Of a stretch of 8,456 nucleotides of DNA, positions 6,659 to 8,456 are shown piece by piece. Source of the stretch: Planctomycetaceae bacterium (GTDB taxonomy: Bacteria; Planctomycetota; Planctomycetia; Planctomycetales; Planctomycetaceae). The stretch spans positions 1 to 8,456 of the forward strand of contig JAEUIG010000025.1 of assembly GCA_016795125.1 (NCBI GenBank), given 5' to 3'. The notes beneath the pieces are model-generated. The model was not told where the DNA came from and ran no database searches. It worked only from the letters and a program-made list of their open reading frames with translations. Each line of letters starts with the position of its first letter. The first letter of the stretch is position 1. The position numbers and the translations under genes were made by a program.

Positions 6659-8456
6659 ATGCTTCGATATTGCGTGCGCCTGCTGCTGGCAATCCTGTTG
6701 ATGGGCGATGGAATCGCCCGGGCGCAGGATGCGTCCGTCCCGTTCCGGATTCAGATTCTTGACGACCAGACCGGCCGGGGCGTTCCGCTGGTCAGGCTCG
6801 AAACCGTGAACAACATCTGCTTCTACACCGACAGCCAGGGGATTGCGGCCATCGATGATCCCGATCTCGAAGGACGCGACGTGTTCTTCCGCATCGGCAG
6901 TCACGGGTATGAATACCCGCAGGACGGTTTCGGAATTCGCGGTGAACGAGTGCGCGTGACGCGCGGCGCCGCCACGACCTTTTCGCTGAAGCGAATCAAC
7001 ATCGCCGAACGCCTGTATCGATTGACCGGCGCCGCCATTTACCGGGACAGCCTGCTGACCGGCGCGCCGGCGCCGATTCCGGATTCGCAGTGGAACGGAC
7101 AGGTCGTCGGCTGCGACAGCACGATCTCGGAGGTCTACCACGGCAAGCTGTTCTGGTTCTGGGGAGATACGAATCGACTGCAGTACCCGCTGGGAAACTT
7201 CCAGTCGACGGGCGCGACGTCGCCCTTGCCTTCCAGAGGAGGGTTGGACCCTGCGGTGGGCGTCGAACTCACGATCTTCACCGGCAAGGAGGGTTTCGCC
7301 CGCGGCATGGCCGAGATTCCCGGCGACGGCGCCTCCTGGCTCAGCGGGCTGACCGTCCTGAAGGATGACGCGACCGGGCGCGAACGCATGCTCGCCGGTT
7401 ACGTACGGGTGCGTCCGCCGTTTGACGTCTACAACTCCGGACTGGCCGAGTACGACGACGCCACCGAAACCTTCCGCAGCATCGCCGAGTTTGGAAAGGA
7501 TCCCGTCGTGTCGCCGTGCGGCCATCCGATCCTGCTGCGGACCGACGGCGTCGACCACGTTTACTTCGGCAATACCATTCCCTTCATCCGCGCGCCGGCA
7601 CGCGTGGAGTCTCTCCGAAATCTGGGTGAGTACGAAGCCTACACCTGCCTGAAGGCGGGAAACCGTCTGGATGACCCGGAGATCGAACGCGCGGCGGATG
7701 GTGCGCCCATCTACGCCTGGAAACGCGACACCCCGCCGATCGGTCCTGAAGAATTCAAGAAGCTCGTGGCCAACGGCGTGCTGAAGCCTCACGAAGGATT
7801 GTTCCGGATTCGCGATCGCGATACCGGCCGCGCGGTGCGGCCGCACTTCGGTTCGTGTTACTGGAACGACTACCTTCGCAAGTTTGTATTCGTGTTCGTG
7901 GAATCGGAGGGGGAGACCTCGCTCCTGGGCGAGGTCTGGTGCACGCTCGGCGACTCGCCGACCGGCCCATGGGCCTATGCCGTGAAAATCATCACCCACA
8001 ACCACTACACCTTCTACAACCCTAAGCAGCACCCGGCGTTCGCGCAGCAGGGGGGCCGCATCATTTACTTCGACGGGACGTACTCACACACGTTCTCGGG
8101 CTACCCGGAGCAGACGCCCCGTTACGACTACAACACGATCATGTACCGGCTCGACCTCGGCGATCCGCGCATGACGCTGCCGGTCGCCGTGTATCGCTCA
8201 TCGAACGAACAAACGTCGCCGCTGGTGAAGTTCGCACCCGCCAGCGCAAACGAATCGGCGGCTGGCATCCCGGATCGTTCTCGAATCGCGTTCTTCGCCT
8301 GCAATCGGCTCGTCGACGGCCTGGTCCCGGTGTACACCGACCCCGAAAACGCTGCTGCGCTGACTCTGAAGACGCCTGCCGGCCGTCAGCCTGCGATTGC
8401 GTTCTACGCCGTCCCTGCGGACGCGGAATCCCCTCCAACGGCGACAACCCCTCTCT
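6659..8456 (+). CDS. Secreted protein, beta-sandwich plus probable beta-propeller, function unknown (partial)
   Basis: The frame runs 599 codons from ATG at 6659 to the right edge without a stop. AGAGG lies ten bases upstream. Residues 1-22 form a Sec signal peptide: a basic start, the hydrophobic stretch LLLAILLMG, and a likely cut after ARA. Residues about 27-112 (VPFRIQILDDQTGRGVPLVR onward) resemble a carboxypeptidase-regulatory or transthyretin-like beta-sandwich. From about 125 the pattern suggests a propeller, with LFWFWGDT at 164-171, GDSPTGPW at 431-438, YNPKQHP at 453-459, and YFDGTYSHTFSG followed by RYDYN around 470-492. The FWGDT and GPW motifs recall DUF4185 and glycosidase-like propellers (GH43/GH32 style). 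The relation is distant and I do not claim an activity. I recall similar uncharacterised proteins from planctomycetes. The last residues look like the end of the fold, so probably little is missing. It is divergent from hpf. Confidence 0.88.
   Translation, partial: MLRYCVRLLLAILLMGDGIARAQDASVPFRIQILDDQTGRGVPLVRLETVNNICFYTDSQGIAAIDDPDLEGRDVFFRIGSHGYEYPQDGFGIRGERVRVTRGAATTFSLKRINIAERLYRLTGAAIYRDSLLTGAPAPIPDSQWNGQVVGCDSTISEVYHGKLFWFWGDTNRLQYPLGNFQSTGATSPLPSRGGLDPAVGVELTIFTGKEGFARGMAEIPGDGASWLSGLTVLKDDATGRERMLAGYVRVRPPFDVYNSGLAEYDDATETFRSIAEFGKDPVVSPCGHPILLRTDGVDHVYFGNTIPFIRAPARVESLRNLGEYEAYTCLKAGNRLDDPEIERAADGAPIYAWKRDTPPIGPEEFKKLVANGVLKPHEGLFRIRDRDTGRAVRPHFGSCYWNDYLRKFVFVFVESEGETSLLGEVWCTLGDSPTGPWAYAVKIITHNHYTFYNPKQHPAFAQQGGRIIYFDGTYSHTFSGYPEQTPRYDYNTIMYRLDLGDPRMTLPVAVYRSSNEQTSPLVKFAPASANESAAGIPDRSRIAFFACNRLVDGLVPVYTDPENAAALTLKTPAGRQPAIAFYAVPADAESPPTATTPL

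Noticed and set aside
6479..8032. 517-codon open frame on the minus strand
   Set aside because: It is antisense to the secreted-protein gene starting at 6659, which has a signal peptide, coherent domain motifs and GC-rich third positions. The minus frame shows none of these.

Overview
The window looks like chromosomal DNA from a planctomycete (phylum Planctomycetota). The DNA is GC-rich. The RNase G/E, HPr, enzyme I and secreted-protein sequences resemble planctomycete homologues as I remember them. That placement rests on recognition, not on a database search.

Six of the eight protein genes form one leftward (minus-strand) series. In transcription order they are hpf (ribosome hibernation factor, GTG start at 6218), ptsN-like IIA (5646), ptsH/HPr (5011), ptsI/enzyme I (4709), rng (RNase G/E, 2492) and rplU (L21, 679). 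ptsH and ptsI overlap by 4 bases. The other gaps are 142 to 471 bases, so several transcripts or processing sites are possible. A near-consensus sigma-70-type promoter (TTGACC, 16 bases, TAGAAT; 6395-6422) faces hpf. Past rplU lie two stem-loops (199-259), the likely end of the unit. Beyond them is the start of another minus-strand gene with a twin-arginine signal peptide, cut by the left edge.

On the right, divergent from hpf, a rightward gene starts at 6659 and runs off the window. It encodes a Sec-exported protein with a small N-terminal beta-sandwich followed by what looks like a beta-propeller. I cannot assign it a function.

Functionally, the window holds a complete soluble phosphotransferase relay (PEP to EI to HPr to IIA) with no sugar permease domain (IIB/IIC). 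It lies beside genes for ribosome hibernation, RNA decay and a ribosomal protein. This suggests a regulatory PTS tied to nutritional state, comparable to the proteobacterial hpf-ptsN-npr cluster but without rpoN in view. The points most worth a second look are the HPr active site (GLHMVPA, Val in place of the usual Arg17), the acidic and then Arg/Gly-rich insert inside the S1 domain of RNase G/E, the unusually hairpin-rich 471-base leader of rng, the absence of rpmA after rplU, and the uncharacterised secreted protein.
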